Shown piece after piece: positions 43,884 through 52,858 of a stretch of DNA of 64,000 bases. The stretch covers positions 1-64,000 of the forward strand of contig NZ_JAENIL010000018.1 in NCBI RefSeq assembly GCF_016595505.1. The letters are read 5' to 3'. The notes beneath the pieces were generated by a model that did not search any database, was not told the origin of the DNA, and was given only the letters and a program-made list of their open reading frames with translations. A program made the translations under genes and the position numbers. Numbering within the stretch: position 1 is the first letter of the stretch; the number at the start of each line of letters is the position of its first letter. This DNA comes from Pelagicoccus mobilis (GTDB lineage Bacteria; Verrucomicrobiota; Verrucomicrobiia; Opitutales; Opitutaceae).

Positions 43884-46037
43884 CTATTTCCTAAATTCTT
43901 TTCTAGCTTTTCGAAAGCCGCCTTTGCCATCAAACACGATGCCCATCATGCTCCGGTGGATACCAATTACCGCAACGCCAGACCAAGCATGAACGTGGGA
44001 TACAGGGATCCAATCCATCTCGAGCGTTGGCGTATTGCCGAGGAACGGATGAGGATAGATATCATCGGAAGTGTTCGGATCAAAGACTTCCCACCAAGTC
44101 TTTGCATCGCGATCGAGCATCGGCTTCCAGTAACGATTCAAAACTTCCGGAACGCGATCCCCCATTCCGTAACGCTCAAGCGCCTCGAAGACGATGAGAT
44201 AAAAACTTGGTCCATACGGCAGCACGTAAGCATCCGGCTCGAGCAATTTCTCAAGAATTGAGCGGCCGAGCTCCTGATCTGGGATGCCCGCCGCGCACAG
44301 CATCATGTTGCTTTGGAAGCTCGCGCTGAATTCGCCCTCAGATGGATGCACCTCCCGGTACAAGCCTTTCTCTGCTTCGAAGAAGACCTCATGGGTACGG
44401 GTGCGCAGCGTTTTCACGTGACCACCAAAGAGCTCCGCATCGGACGCTTCACCGCAGAGTTCAGCCATTGCTGCCATTGCTTCCAAGTGCTGGACGTAAA
44501 GCGCTTGGATAAAACTGGTACGACCCAAACGTTCAATTCCCACACCCCAGTCAAAGAACGGCGTTTCCTGAGAAGTCAGGTTGATGAACTCGCCAGTGAA
44601 GTACCTGCGAATATAGGTATCGGCAAGCTTCGCCGAAGGGTACCATCGCTTGATAAATTCCAAGTCTCCATTAAACAAATACTGCTCGTGCAACATGATG
44701 CAGAGGTGCAGCTGGAAATCTGGCAAGTACTGACCATTCTCACGAGGGCCTACACAAGGCACCCGCCCCTGCGGATTCTGCAAAGCAAAGAGTTGCTCGA
44801 TCGACTTTCTACCGAGCGGATCTTCCTCGTAGAGGTACATGCTCATCAAGGCCATGATACGGGCATCAAAGGTCCAGAGATCCGGCTCACGCAAAGGACA
44901 GCCTTCGAAATGCTGAGAAGAGCTAATCCGCAATGTGTAATCGCTCACGTCGATGATCTGCTTGAGAAAGTCATCTTCAACGCCGCGATACTCTGTAGCA
45001 GGAAATGAATACATCTCGTTGTGATGCGCCACCGACTCGATACAGATCGGTCCGGACTGCTGTATGATCACCAGCTTGATGAAGCGGAACGCCCGACGGT
45101 GATAGGCCTTCCACTCCCGGACCGAACCGTGAAACTTCACGACATCCGTACGGTAGCAATCGAGACTTTCCCCGTACCAGACTTCGACAATCGCTTCGTC
45201 ACCGCTTATCTTGATTTCCGGTCGACCGACGACTTCCTTCTCGAAGTCAAAAACCAACTCAGGCGAAGCTCCATATACCTGCTGCTCAACTCTCACCGGC
45301 AGTTTCAATCCCTCCGCTGAAACGACCACCTTTCCGTCGACATCAAAAAACCAAGATCCCCTCCGAGAAAAGTCACTTACCAGATTCTGCTTGATAACAC
45401 GTCGTTCTAGATCCGGCAGCTTGTACTCCTCAAGGTTGACCGCATAGCGGGAGTTAACAGCTGGTCCCCGCGAAAACGCATCCTTCCACTCGGGGCCGAT
45501 CTCGTCACCCGCCGACATCCAATTGTCCTTCTTGTCGCCGTGATAGAACTCCTTGTAGCCATTCCACTCGCTAAGACGGCTTCCCACCGTGCTGTACTCA
45601 GGGCTGATCCGCACCTTCCAGCCGTCCTCCGAACTGCGGCAAAGGATTTCGTTCGACGAAGACAGACTGAAAAGCATTCCCGGTTCCCCTACATCAAACT
45701 CGGAGATGCTCGGGAAGTCATACCCTTCGTGAAAAACACGGATCGAAACTCGGTTCGTACCTTTCTTCAAAATCCCTGCCGGGATCGCGTGCTTGTGGAA
45801 ATACCAAAGTTGGCGAGAACCTGGAGTTGGCCCGTGGGCGATCCTCTCCGAATTGACGTAAAGCAGGTAGTGAGAGTTCGCCGTGACCTCCCCTACGATC
45901 CCGTCAAGATCAACACCGTCGCCAATCTCGAAATCCCGCACAAAATCCAGATAAAGGGGCTTACCCTTTTCGATCCCCGAGGGACGAATCTTCTCTTGGC
46001 CCGGCAAAGCGAGCCACTCAGCATTGTAAATAGACAT
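43884..46037 (-). CDS. GH78-like alpha-L-rhamnosidase-family protein, cytoplasmic
   Basis: The 717-residue product has no signal peptide. N-terminal sandwich domains (about 1-330, with LLYVNSERIAHGPTPG) precede an (alpha/alpha)6-barrel (about 340-660, with YTLRISSSQHFEGCPLREPD). The last motif corresponds to the CPQRDERLGW acid motif of classical GH78 enzymes but reads CPLREPDLWTFD. The general-acid region is therefore altered, and specificity or activity may differ. A tryptophan-rich C-terminal half (WWEVFDPN, PVSHVHAWSG) is typical of the family. It is the first gene of a two-gene operon with the GH36-type enzyme; operator site 10 lies 27 bp upstream of the start. Confidence 0.82.
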   Translation of the reverse strand: MSIYNAEWLALPGQEKIRPSGIEKGKPLYLDFVRDFEIGDGVDLDGIVGEVTANSHYLLYVNSERIAHGPTPGSRQLWYFHKHAIPAGILKKGTNRVSIRVFHEGYDFPSISEFDVGEPGMLFSLSSSNEILCRSSEDGWKVRISPEYSTVGSRLSEWNGYKEFYHGDKKDNWMSAGDEIGPEWKDAFSRGPAVNSRYAVNLEEYKLPDLERRVIKQNLVSDFSRRGSWFFDVDGKVVVSAEGLKLPVRVEQQVYGASPELVFDFEKEVVGRPEIKISGDEAIVEVWYGESLDCYRTDVVKFHGSVREWKAYHRRAFRFIKLVIIQQSGPICIESVAHHNEMYSFPATEYRGVEDDFLKQIIDVSDYTLRISSSQHFEGCPLREPDLWTFDARIMALMSMYLYEEDPLGRKSIEQLFALQNPQGRVPCVGPRENGQYLPDFQLHLCIMLHEQYLFNGDLEFIKRWYPSAKLADTYIRRYFTGEFINLTSQETPFFDWGVGIERLGRTSFIQALYVQHLEAMAAMAELCGEASDAELFGGHVKTLRTRTHEVFFEAEKGLYREVHPSEGEFSASFQSNMMLCAAGIPDQELGRSILEKLLEPDAYVLPYGPSFYLIVFEALERYGMGDRVPEVLNRYWKPMLDRDAKTWWEVFDPNTSDDIYPHPFLGNTPTLEMDWIPVSHVHAWSGVAVIGIHRSMMGIVFDGKGGFRKARKEFRK

Positions 46038-46063
46038 CGTTTCTTAACAGAAATAGGAGCAAC

Positions 46064-46077
46064 AGGTATCGTTTCCT
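46064..46077. promoter_or_regulatory. LacI-type operator, site 10
   Basis: AGGTATCGTTTCCT, identical to site 1, lies 27 bp upstream of the GH78-like gene on the minus strand. It is the rightmost convincing copy, 0.65 kb left of the tRNA scar. Confidence 0.65.
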
Positions 46078-46404
46078 ATTCACAAAAAGAAAGAGCCCGA
46101 TCTGGTCAATGCTCGAAGTTCGATTCCGCACAAATTTGTCCGAAAGAAGCTTTAAACACACCATTTGGCAGCCCCTTGACAAAACATTCACCTAACAAGC
46201 AGAACGTCCCCCACGATGCACGAAGGGGACGACATTTAGCAGCATTTGTACAGCGGGATAACAAGAGTAACCACGAGAGCCTATTCTCTCACAGTCACAA
46301 AGCAAAAACCTCACTACTGAACCGTAACATCTTCGATGTAGTACAGCTCCGTGTCACCTTCTAGAAACCTACCACTTATGCTCCCCGCGAGTTTGTGAAC
46401 ATGA

Positions 46405-46626
46405 GCCCACGACCTCCTCCTCTGCGGCTACAATGCCTCAGAAGCCTCCCTCCTCTCCCGCTACAATTATCTCCACTATTTCTCCCCAGCATTCCGAAAA
46501 ACCTATGGTCAATCGCCCCCAAAGGCACTCGGCGTAACGCCGCACGAGATAACTCCAGATTGCTTTCAGATTCACCTCATTTTCAGAACTGGCAAATTGC
46601 CATCAAATTGCCACTTGCCAATCTAA
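46405..46626 (+). pseudogene. Possible remnant of an AraC-family HTH domain
   Basis: The plus-strand frame ending at TAA 46624 reads AHDLLLCGYN... and then YLHYFSPAFRKTYGQSPPKA, which resembles the second helix-turn-helix of AraC regulators (CGF...SYFSRAFKKTFGxSP). The spacing between the two parts is longer than normal, and a stop codon directly precedes the segment, so no intact gene exists. The similarity is judged by eye only. Confidence 0.3.
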
Positions 46627-46634
46627 ACTGGCAA
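46590..46634. repeat. Cluster of five TTGCCA/TGGCAA motifs
   Basis: TGGCAAATTGCCA (46590-46602), TTGCCA (46608-46613), TTGCCA (46615-46620) and TGGCAA (46629-46634) lie within 45 bp. The cluster is about 100 bp upstream of the tRNA-like attachment remnant. It may be a recognition array for a regulator or for the arm sites of a lost integrase. Confidence 0.4.
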
Positions 46635-46718
46635 TTTTCAAACCTTGATTTTTGAGCACAATGCTACATATTCCACTCTAATAGAGCATTTTACAAAAAT
46701 GAGACAAAAGAAAAAGGC

Positions 46719-46757
46719 GTCCTCTACCGGGGGTTCGAATCCCCCTCTCTCCGCCAC
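46719..46757 (+). other. Orphan 3' end of a tRNA-Ser gene (attachment-site remnant)
   Basis: A T-arm (GGGGG at 46729-46733, TTCGAAT, CCCCC at 46741-46745) is followed by acceptor strand TCTCTCC, discriminator G and CCA at 46754-46756. No matching GGAGAGA 5' half or anticodon arm lies upstream, so it is not a complete tRNA. A 13-bp tail CTCCGCCACTTTT (46749-46761) is repeated exactly 90 bp later at 46839-46851. A decayed third copy (ATCCCCTCTCTCCACCG) lies at 46991-47007. Such 3' fragments are typical scars of integration at tRNA genes. Confidence 0.7.
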
Positions 46758-46851
46758 TTTTGTCTCAGACAAAAGCGACTCCGTTCGGGGTGCCCCTTGT
46801 TTCGTCGCGATGCTCCTCAAGTCTCGCTTCGCTCGGTACTCCGCCACTTTT

Positions 46852-46887
46852 AAAGCCTCCCAGCACGTAGATTGTTCGGGAGGCTTT
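46852..46887 (+). terminator. Terminator hairpin downstream of the tRNA-like repeats
   Basis: AAAGCCTCCC (46852-46861) pairs perfectly with GGGAGGCTTT (46878-46887) across a 16-nt loop and is followed by TGCGTT. It directly follows the second copy of CTCCGCCACTTTT, as expected for a terminator placed behind a tRNA gene. The remainder of the 46.0-47.2 kb gap holds no gene I can support. Confidence 0.65.
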
Positions 46888-47163
46888 TGCGTTAAACAAC
46901 GGAAGGAGGTGAGAAGCTCTGGAAGAGAGTTCGACGAAACGAGCTCGCGAGCGAAGTATGCGTCCGGAGCACTTGAACGAAGTTCAACCAATCCCCTCTC
47001 TCCACCGTTATCATTGGCCCTATTTCAGAACCTCGCGGGCGAACCAGCAAGCGAACCGCGTGCCAACAGCTACGAATTTTGATGAGCTACACAGCAACAG
47101 CCTCTAGCTTGCGAACACAGCAAAGCAGACCTGAACCTTTCACCTCGAAGCGAAAAAAGATTT

Positions 47164-47922
47164 TCAAAGCTGCCTAATTGATTCAATCAACGCCTCTGCG
47201 ACCCTCGCCGCTGAAGCAGGGTTCTGCCCGGTTATGAGTCGGCCACTAACGACCACCTTATCATTGAACATACCGGCTTTTTCAACAATCGCGCCACACT
47301 CTTCCAACTTGTCCTCCAGGAGAAATGGCACATCACCGGCAAGTCCAGCGATCCGTTCTTCCGCATTTGTAAAGCCAGCAACCCTCTTTCCCTTAATCAG
47401 CAGCTCGCCGTTACTTAGTCGCAGATTCACGAGCGCCGCAGGACCGTGGCAGACAGCCGCGACTGATCCTCCAGATTCGTAGATCGATGCCGCGACATTA
47501 GCGAGAGCCTCGCTCTTGGGGAAATCCCACATCGTGCCGTGCCCTCCCGCGAAATAGATTGCGACGTATTCGCTAGGATCGACTTCCGCCAATGGCAACG
47601 TAGTTGCCAAGCTTTCAACAGCGCTGAGCGTCTCCCAGAAACGCCTGTTTTCCTTATCCCTAAGACTGAAGCTCCCCGGGTCGATAGGCGCGTGTCCTCC
47701 CTTTGGACTGGCGAAATGTATCGTGTAGCCGGCGTCATCTAAACGAGTCCAGGCATGGGTAATTTCGGAAAGCCAGGACCCCGTCGCTTTGCTCGAGTCT
47801 CCTATCTTGGATTGATTCGTTACGACCAAAAGCACTTTGGGTCCCGCCTCTACAGGGAGGACAAGATAGGTCGAAAGCGCCACAACAAGGAAAACAGATG
47901 CGAATGTAATGCGTTTTTTCAT
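47164..47922 (-). CDS. Secreted DJ-1/PfpI-family protein (type 1 glutamine amidotransferase-like)
   Basis: The 252-residue product has a signal peptide (ITFASVFLVVALSTYLVLPVEA). The nucleophile elbow AVCHGPAAL and the upstream IYFAGGHGTMWDF mark the Hsp31-like branch of the DJ-1/PfpI family. Members act as glyoxalases, deglycases or chaperones; an exported form could deal with reactive carbonyls, but this is inference. It lies about 90 bp downstream of the sulfatase gene on the same strand and may be the last gene of the GH78-sulfatase operon. Confidence 0.88.
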   Translation of the reverse strand: MKKRITFASVFLVVALSTYLVLPVEAGPKVLLVVTNQSKIGDSSKATGSWLSEITHAWTRLDDAGYTIHFASPKGGHAPIDPGSFSLRDKENRRFWETLSAVESLATTLPLAEVDPSEYVAIYFAGGHGTMWDFPKSEALANVAASIYESGGSVAAVCHGPAALVNLRLSNGELLIKGKRVAGFTNAEERIAGLAGDVPFLLEDKLEECGAIVEKAGMFNDKVVVSGRLITGQNPASAARVAEALIESIRQL

Positions 47923-48009
47923 ACGTTTTCCAAAGGATCTAAGTGCAAGTTGAATTCTCGGATTCGTATCGAGAGAAGGTCGCTCGCAAACCTACGTTCC
48001 TTAAGCCTC

Positions 48010-49785
48010 TCAGTTCTTTGCTTTCTCCCAATGCCTTACACTGTAAGCGGGCTTCGCTTGGATCGCGAATTCATCGCCCAACAGTTTTGCCCGCAAATCG
48101 ACAAAAGGATAATCGCGAGTGTCATTCTCTGCGTTGTATCCGGGATTCAATGTCGGCATGTACTTCTGCTCCACATTATCGTCGAGCCATTGATTGAGCT
48201 CCTTGAAAAGTGCACGGGCGAGCTTCGGTTTAGACTCCGTCAAATTATTCGCCTCCGAAATGTCCTTTTCGACATTGTACAGCCAAAGCCGTCCCGACCA
48301 ATCATAAATCAATTTGTGAGGACCCTTACGAATCGCCGAGTGAGGCGTCAAAGGCAGATTATCGACGGGATTGTAGACCTGCACATTTAGGGGGTAATGC
48401 CAAAAATACGTGTCGCGCCCATAGTGGCCGCGGCCTTTCGGTTTCTCAATCAGACCGGTCAGGCTGCGCCCATCGATCCCGGGCTGTCCGTCCACACCAC
48501 TGTAATACGGTTTAGCGTCCAAGCCTGCATACTCGAGGATCGTCGGAAAGAGATCATTACAATCTACCGAACGATCGACCCACTTGCCTCCTTCGATCTT
48601 GCCCTTCCAGTAGAAAAACAGCGGCACGCGTATCCCACCTTCGAATACCATGGCCTTGCCACCCTTCAAAGGAGCATTGGAGGTCGCCCGCGAATCATCC
48701 GCCTTGGTCTTCTGATTCAGTGGCCAGGAAACGCCCCCATTGTCGCTCATGAAAATGATAAGCGTATTTTCGAGTTGATCAGTTTCTTCCAAAGCTTTCA
48801 CAAGTTGCCCAATTGAATCATCCATACTGCGGTTCATCGCCGCATAGGTCGCGTTGTCATGCTTGTTCCATCCCTTGCTCCCCTTCGATTCGAAATAAGC
48901 GATATCCTTCTTCTTGGCTTGAATCGGACTATGCAAGGCGAACTGGCAGAAATAGAGGAAGAATGGCTGCTCCTTTTTAGTCTCCGCGTGCGAACGGATA
49001 AAATCCGTCGCTTGCGCCGTCAGCTCGTCGGTAAGGTATTCAAAATCCTGATCCTTTCCCATATTGGAATGAAGCAACTTATCTTGCGGCATTTGAGGAT
49101 GAGTGAGTCGATCGCTCTCCCAAACCTTGCGCCAATTGAAGTAAGGAGAGCCTCCCGCATCGAAGTAGGCCAGTTCCTCGAAACCTTGATCCTTCGGCTC
49201 GTAGCCAACCGAACCATGTCCGCCCAGATGCCATTTCCCCACAAAAGCCGAACGATAGCCGCTCTCATTTAGTACCTCCGCAATAGTATTTGCATCACGC
49301 CCGAGATCGCCATTTTGCCCCGAAGGCAAAGCCAACAAAGAGCCGCCATTCCATAAGGCCTGCTCATGCGGGATTCGGTCCCCCCAAAAGATCGCATCCT
49401 GAGTGAGATGCCCCGGTGGCGGTGTCTTGTTTTGATTGTACCAACTGCGAACAATCCCCGGCGTCGCCGTGGTAAATCCGATTTTCCCCGCATAACGTCC
49501 CGTCAAAATGCTGGATCTAGTCGGCGAACACAAGGGACAGGCATAAGCCTGCGAAAAGGCGACGCCCCCCTTCGCAAGTCGATCGAGGTTTGGCGTCTCG
49601 TAGAATTGCTCCTCCGTCGCCACTCCCGTCACACGCTCGGCAAAGGCTCCGACATCCGTATAGCCCATGTCGTCCGCAAGTATTAGAAGCACGTTCGGCT
49701 TCTCAGCGGCTCCGAGCGAGAGAGCCGACCAAACAAACAGGGCCGAGGTTAGGCAGGAATAGAATGCCGAAGTTGTTCTCATCAT
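48010..49785 (-). CDS. Secreted S1-type sulfatase (arylsulfatase family)
   Basis: The 591-residue product has a signal peptide. An alkaline-phosphatase-like fold begins with NVLLILADDMGYTDVG, carrying the calcium-binding Asp pair. The formylglycine site is C86-S-P-T-R90 in ACPLCSPTRSSILTGR. The metal-binding FMSDNGG segment and a C-terminal lobe are present. It requires maturation of Cys86 to formylglycine, and the FGE-fold protein at 40.5 kb lacks the residues for this, so the activating enzyme is elsewhere. The gene is 15 bp downstream of the GH78 rhamnosidase gene, which points to sulfated rhamnose-containing glycans as substrate (inference). Confidence 0.93.
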   Translation of the reverse strand: MMRTTSAFYSCLTSALFVWSALSLGAAEKPNVLLILADDMGYTDVGAFAERVTGVATEEQFYETPNLDRLAKGGVAFSQAYACPLCSPTRSSILTGRYAGKIGFTTATPGIVRSWYNQNKTPPPGHLTQDAIFWGDRIPHEQALWNGGSLLALPSGQNGDLGRDANTIAEVLNESGYRSAFVGKWHLGGHGSVGYEPKDQGFEELAYFDAGGSPYFNWRKVWESDRLTHPQMPQDKLLHSNMGKDQDFEYLTDELTAQATDFIRSHAETKKEQPFFLYFCQFALHSPIQAKKKDIAYFESKGSKGWNKHDNATYAAMNRSMDDSIGQLVKALEETDQLENTLIIFMSDNGGVSWPLNQKTKADDSRATSNAPLKGGKAMVFEGGIRVPLFFYWKGKIEGGKWVDRSVDCNDLFPTILEYAGLDAKPYYSGVDGQPGIDGRSLTGLIEKPKGRGHYGRDTYFWHYPLNVQVYNPVDNLPLTPHSAIRKGPHKLIYDWSGRLWLYNVEKDISEANNLTESKPKLARALFKELNQWLDDNVEQKYMPTLNPGYNAENDTRDYPFVDLRAKLLGDEFAIQAKPAYSVRHWEKAKN

Positions 49786-49800
49786 TATTAATCTCTAAAT

Positions 49801-52635
49801 TCAACTGTCCGCCATGACTTCAAATCGGTAGCTTCCCGACTGAAGGCGAAATGAGCTCATACCGTTTTCGCTTGAGAGATGCTCCACTCCCTCAGCCGCA
49901 GAAACCGACTTCCCAGATTCCCGCACTTTACCAGGCTTCGAGACGGGGAGATCCAAACGTGCGCTTGTATTCGCAGGAACTGATACATCCAAACTCAAGC
50001 CACCCGCATCAGTCTTCTTCCATTCGACCTGAATAAGACCATTGGGCGAATCGAAGCCACCCTTTGCCCAGCTCAACTCTTCAGTCGGGTTAGGCGCAAT
50101 GCGGAACTCCGTCCAGGAAGGTGCCGTCTGGTCGATCCCCACCAAGTTTTGGAACATCCATTCCCCCACCGCGCCAAAAGCGTAGTGACTGAATGAATTC
50201 ATCCCTTCATTACTCGCCCCCTTACCCTTAATGTAGCTATTCCAACGTTCCCAAATGCTGGTCGCCCCATTCTTCACTTCGTATCCCCACGAAGGATACT
50301 CCTGAGTATGCATTAATTTTCCGGCCACGCTGTGCTGACCGCTCTTGGTCAAGGCTGGCAAGAGATGTCGGGTGCCTAGGAATCCAGTCGCCATGCGACC
50401 GCCCTTCTCCTCCACCAAAGCCGCCAACTCCTGGCCAGCCGCCTTCTGCTGATCCTCTGGAATCAAGTCCATGAAGATCGCCAAAGCATAGGCCGTCTGG
50501 GTGCTCACCTTCAGCTTGCCCTTGCCTTCCAAATAGAGCTTTCGGAAAGACGCTTCGATTTCCTTCCTCTGCTTACGATAGAAATTCCCTTTCGCCTTAT
50601 TCCCAATCGCATCGGCCATCTCCGCCATCATTTGGGCGGACTGCGCATAATAGCATAAGTCGATATAAGCGAGCGGAGTCGGTTGATCCAAATTCAGCCA
50701 ATCCCCCCAGGTCTTGCCTTCTTCCGTTCCCAACTTCTTGCGATCTCTCGCATGACGGAAGGCCATAAAGGTATCCATGGACTGCCAATTGTCTTGGACG
50801 ACTTCCAAGTCTCCGTACGCCTGCCAAATCGTCCATGGGCAGATTACACCCGCGTCCATCCAAGCAGTGCCATGCGGCGGTCCAGGACGCGAATACGGGA
50901 AGGGAGCAAAGGCAGGATAGGATCCGAAAATCAGCTGCGAATCGCGCAGGTCCACCAGCCATTTCTTATAGAAGGCCGCAATGTCAGCGTTGTAGGTCGC
51001 CGCCTTTACGAAAATCTGAGCATCGCCGGTCCAGCCTAAGCGCTCATCGCGTTGCGGACAATCAGTCGGCACTTCCAAGAAGTTCGCCCGCTGTGTCCAT
51101 ACGATATTGCTGTAGAGCTGATTCAGCATCGGATCCGAACACTCGAAACTTCCGGTCAAAGGCGTATCGGAGTGCATGACTAAACCGGTGATCATGTCGA
51201 GACTTGGCTTCTCATCGATTCCCGTCACCTCAACGTACTGAAAGCCATGATACACGAACTGTGGCGACCACACTTCGGCTTCCTTGCTTCCTTTTAAAGT
51301 ATAGGTATCGGTGCTACGAGCGGTACGCAGATTCGCCGTCACCAGTGTCTTGTCCGGACGCACCATTTCAGCTACCCGCAAGCGTACTTTTTGGCCGGCT
51401 TTACCCTTCACCTTCAAACGAGGAATTCCCGCGAAGTTCTGCCCGAGGTCGAAGACATATACGCCGGGCTCAGGCTCGAAGATTTGCTTTGCAGCCAGCT
51501 CCTCTGTCACTCGAACCGGTACGCCTGGGTGGGCCTCGAGGGTATCGACATAGGGTAGCATCACCGAAACCGGCTCCCAGGCCTTGTCATTATATTTTGG
51601 CGACGTCCATTCTCCCAGTTCGCGGCGAGCATCGTAGGACTCGCCCATTAGAATATCGGTTTCCGTAATCGGACCTAGCGAGGTTTTCCAAGTCTTATCG
51701 GTCTTCACGATTTCGCGTGTTCCGTTTTCATACTCTATTTCCAACTGCATCAGAAGAGACGGCGTTTCGCCGTAGTAACCTCTACCCGAAGGATTGGAGT
51801 GCATCTTCACGAATAAGGCATAACCAATATAGCCCGCGTACCAGCCATCCGACAGGGTAGCTCCAATCGCGTTGGCGCCCTTTTCGCGTACGTGATCCGA
51901 AACGTCGTAAGTTTGGAAATACAAGCGCTTGTGGTAGTCGGTCCACCCCGGAGCAAGGTACTGATCGCCCACTCGCTCTCCATTGATGGAAACCTCATAG
52001 ACACCCCTCGCAGTAGCGTACAGTGTCGCCCGTCGAATACCTCCCTTTGCCTTGAATTCCTTTCGGAAGTACTTGGCCGGGCGCATTCTCAAAACACCGC
52101 GATGCGGGTCATCTGTTAAGAAAGTCACATTCTCGGACGTTTTGAACTCATGATTGTCCTCCATGCCAATCCAGTCGCCTTCCCAATCCGAGTGCTCCAG
52201 CAAACCGACCGACCAGCTAGCGACATCGCTCCAATCGCTTGCCTTGTCATCACCATCCCAGAGCTTAACTTTCCAAAAGCACTGCGAGCGGGCGTCCAAC
52301 TCCTTTCCCGCATAGCGAATCAAGCGCGTATCGCTCGTATTCACCTTCCCACTATCCCAAAGATCCCCTTGATCACTCTCTAGTTGCGAGCGCGTCGAGG
52401 CCACCAGAATCCGATAAGCGCTTTGCTTCAAGCCGCGCGCTTCCGGCGCTGAGGCGCTCACCCTCCATGAGAGACGCGGGGCCGCTTCGCCAATGCCGAT
52501 CGGATTTTCCAAATGCTCCACTTGGAGCTGAGACGGCTGTATGGTTCCAGCCAACAAAGTCTGGCCAACAAAGAGCAACCAGAGCACGGCGAAACCAAAG
52601 ACTCGATAGCGATTCTGTATTCTAGAATATGTCAT
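49801..52635 (-). CDS. Secreted GH78 alpha-L-rhamnosidase
   Basis: The 944-residue protein has a signal peptide (FGFAVLWLLFVGQTLLAG). The order is an N-terminal Ig-like domain (about 33-145), beta-sandwich domains including the family-typical carbohydrate-binding region (YLAPGWTDYHKRLYFQTYDV, LSDGWYAGYIG), and the (alpha/alpha)6 barrel with CPQRDERLGWTGD at 526-538. The latter carries the canonical general acid (D530/E531 region). A C-terminal sandwich follows (WTEFRIAPNP). It hydrolyses terminal alpha-L-rhamnosides with inversion. It is the first gene of an operon with the sulfatase and DJ-1-like genes. No LacI-type site is seen upstream. Confidence 0.94.
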   Translation of the reverse strand: MTYSRIQNRYRVFGFAVLWLLFVGQTLLAGTIQPSQLQVEHLENPIGIGEAAPRLSWRVSASAPEARGLKQSAYRILVASTRSQLESDQGDLWDSGKVNTSDTRLIRYAGKELDARSQCFWKVKLWDGDDKASDWSDVASWSVGLLEHSDWEGDWIGMEDNHEFKTSENVTFLTDDPHRGVLRMRPAKYFRKEFKAKGGIRRATLYATARGVYEVSINGERVGDQYLAPGWTDYHKRLYFQTYDVSDHVREKGANAIGATLSDGWYAGYIGYALFVKMHSNPSGRGYYGETPSLLMQLEIEYENGTREIVKTDKTWKTSLGPITETDILMGESYDARRELGEWTSPKYNDKAWEPVSVMLPYVDTLEAHPGVPVRVTEELAAKQIFEPEPGVYVFDLGQNFAGIPRLKVKGKAGQKVRLRVAEMVRPDKTLVTANLRTARSTDTYTLKGSKEAEVWSPQFVYHGFQYVEVTGIDEKPSLDMITGLVMHSDTPLTGSFECSDPMLNQLYSNIVWTQRANFLEVPTDCPQRDERLGWTGDAQIFVKAATYNADIAAFYKKWLVDLRDSQLIFGSYPAFAPFPYSRPGPPHGTAWMDAGVICPWTIWQAYGDLEVVQDNWQSMDTFMAFRHARDRKKLGTEEGKTWGDWLNLDQPTPLAYIDLCYYAQSAQMMAEMADAIGNKAKGNFYRKQRKEIEASFRKLYLEGKGKLKVSTQTAYALAIFMDLIPEDQQKAAGQELAALVEEKGGRMATGFLGTRHLLPALTKSGQHSVAGKLMHTQEYPSWGYEVKNGATSIWERWNSYIKGKGASNEGMNSFSHYAFGAVGEWMFQNLVGIDQTAPSWTEFRIAPNPTEELSWAKGGFDSPNGLIQVEWKKTDAGGLSLDVSVPANTSARLDLPVSKPGKVRESGKSVSAAEGVEHLSSENGMSSFRLQSGSYRFEVMADS

Positions 52636-52858
52636 ATTTTCAAAAAGTTGATTTTTCTGCCCTAACTGCGTTTTTATTTTCCGCTAAGATCGTGCAACTA
52701 CAGTTACGGCCGCTCGCTTAGATTCACGTATTTGAGCACAATCAGCCCAACCGTTAGTAACGAGTTTGAGGAGCCCCTTCCGCATTTATCCCCCACCCCT
52801 TACAAACCGCTTCTTCAACTGTCAGTCCCGCAAGAACATGACTGTCAACCAAGCCACC

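Noticed and set aside
46640-46757. A complete tRNA-Ser gene
   Set aside because: Only the T-arm and 3' acceptor strand are present; no 5' acceptor half, D-arm or anticodon arm can be folded upstream.
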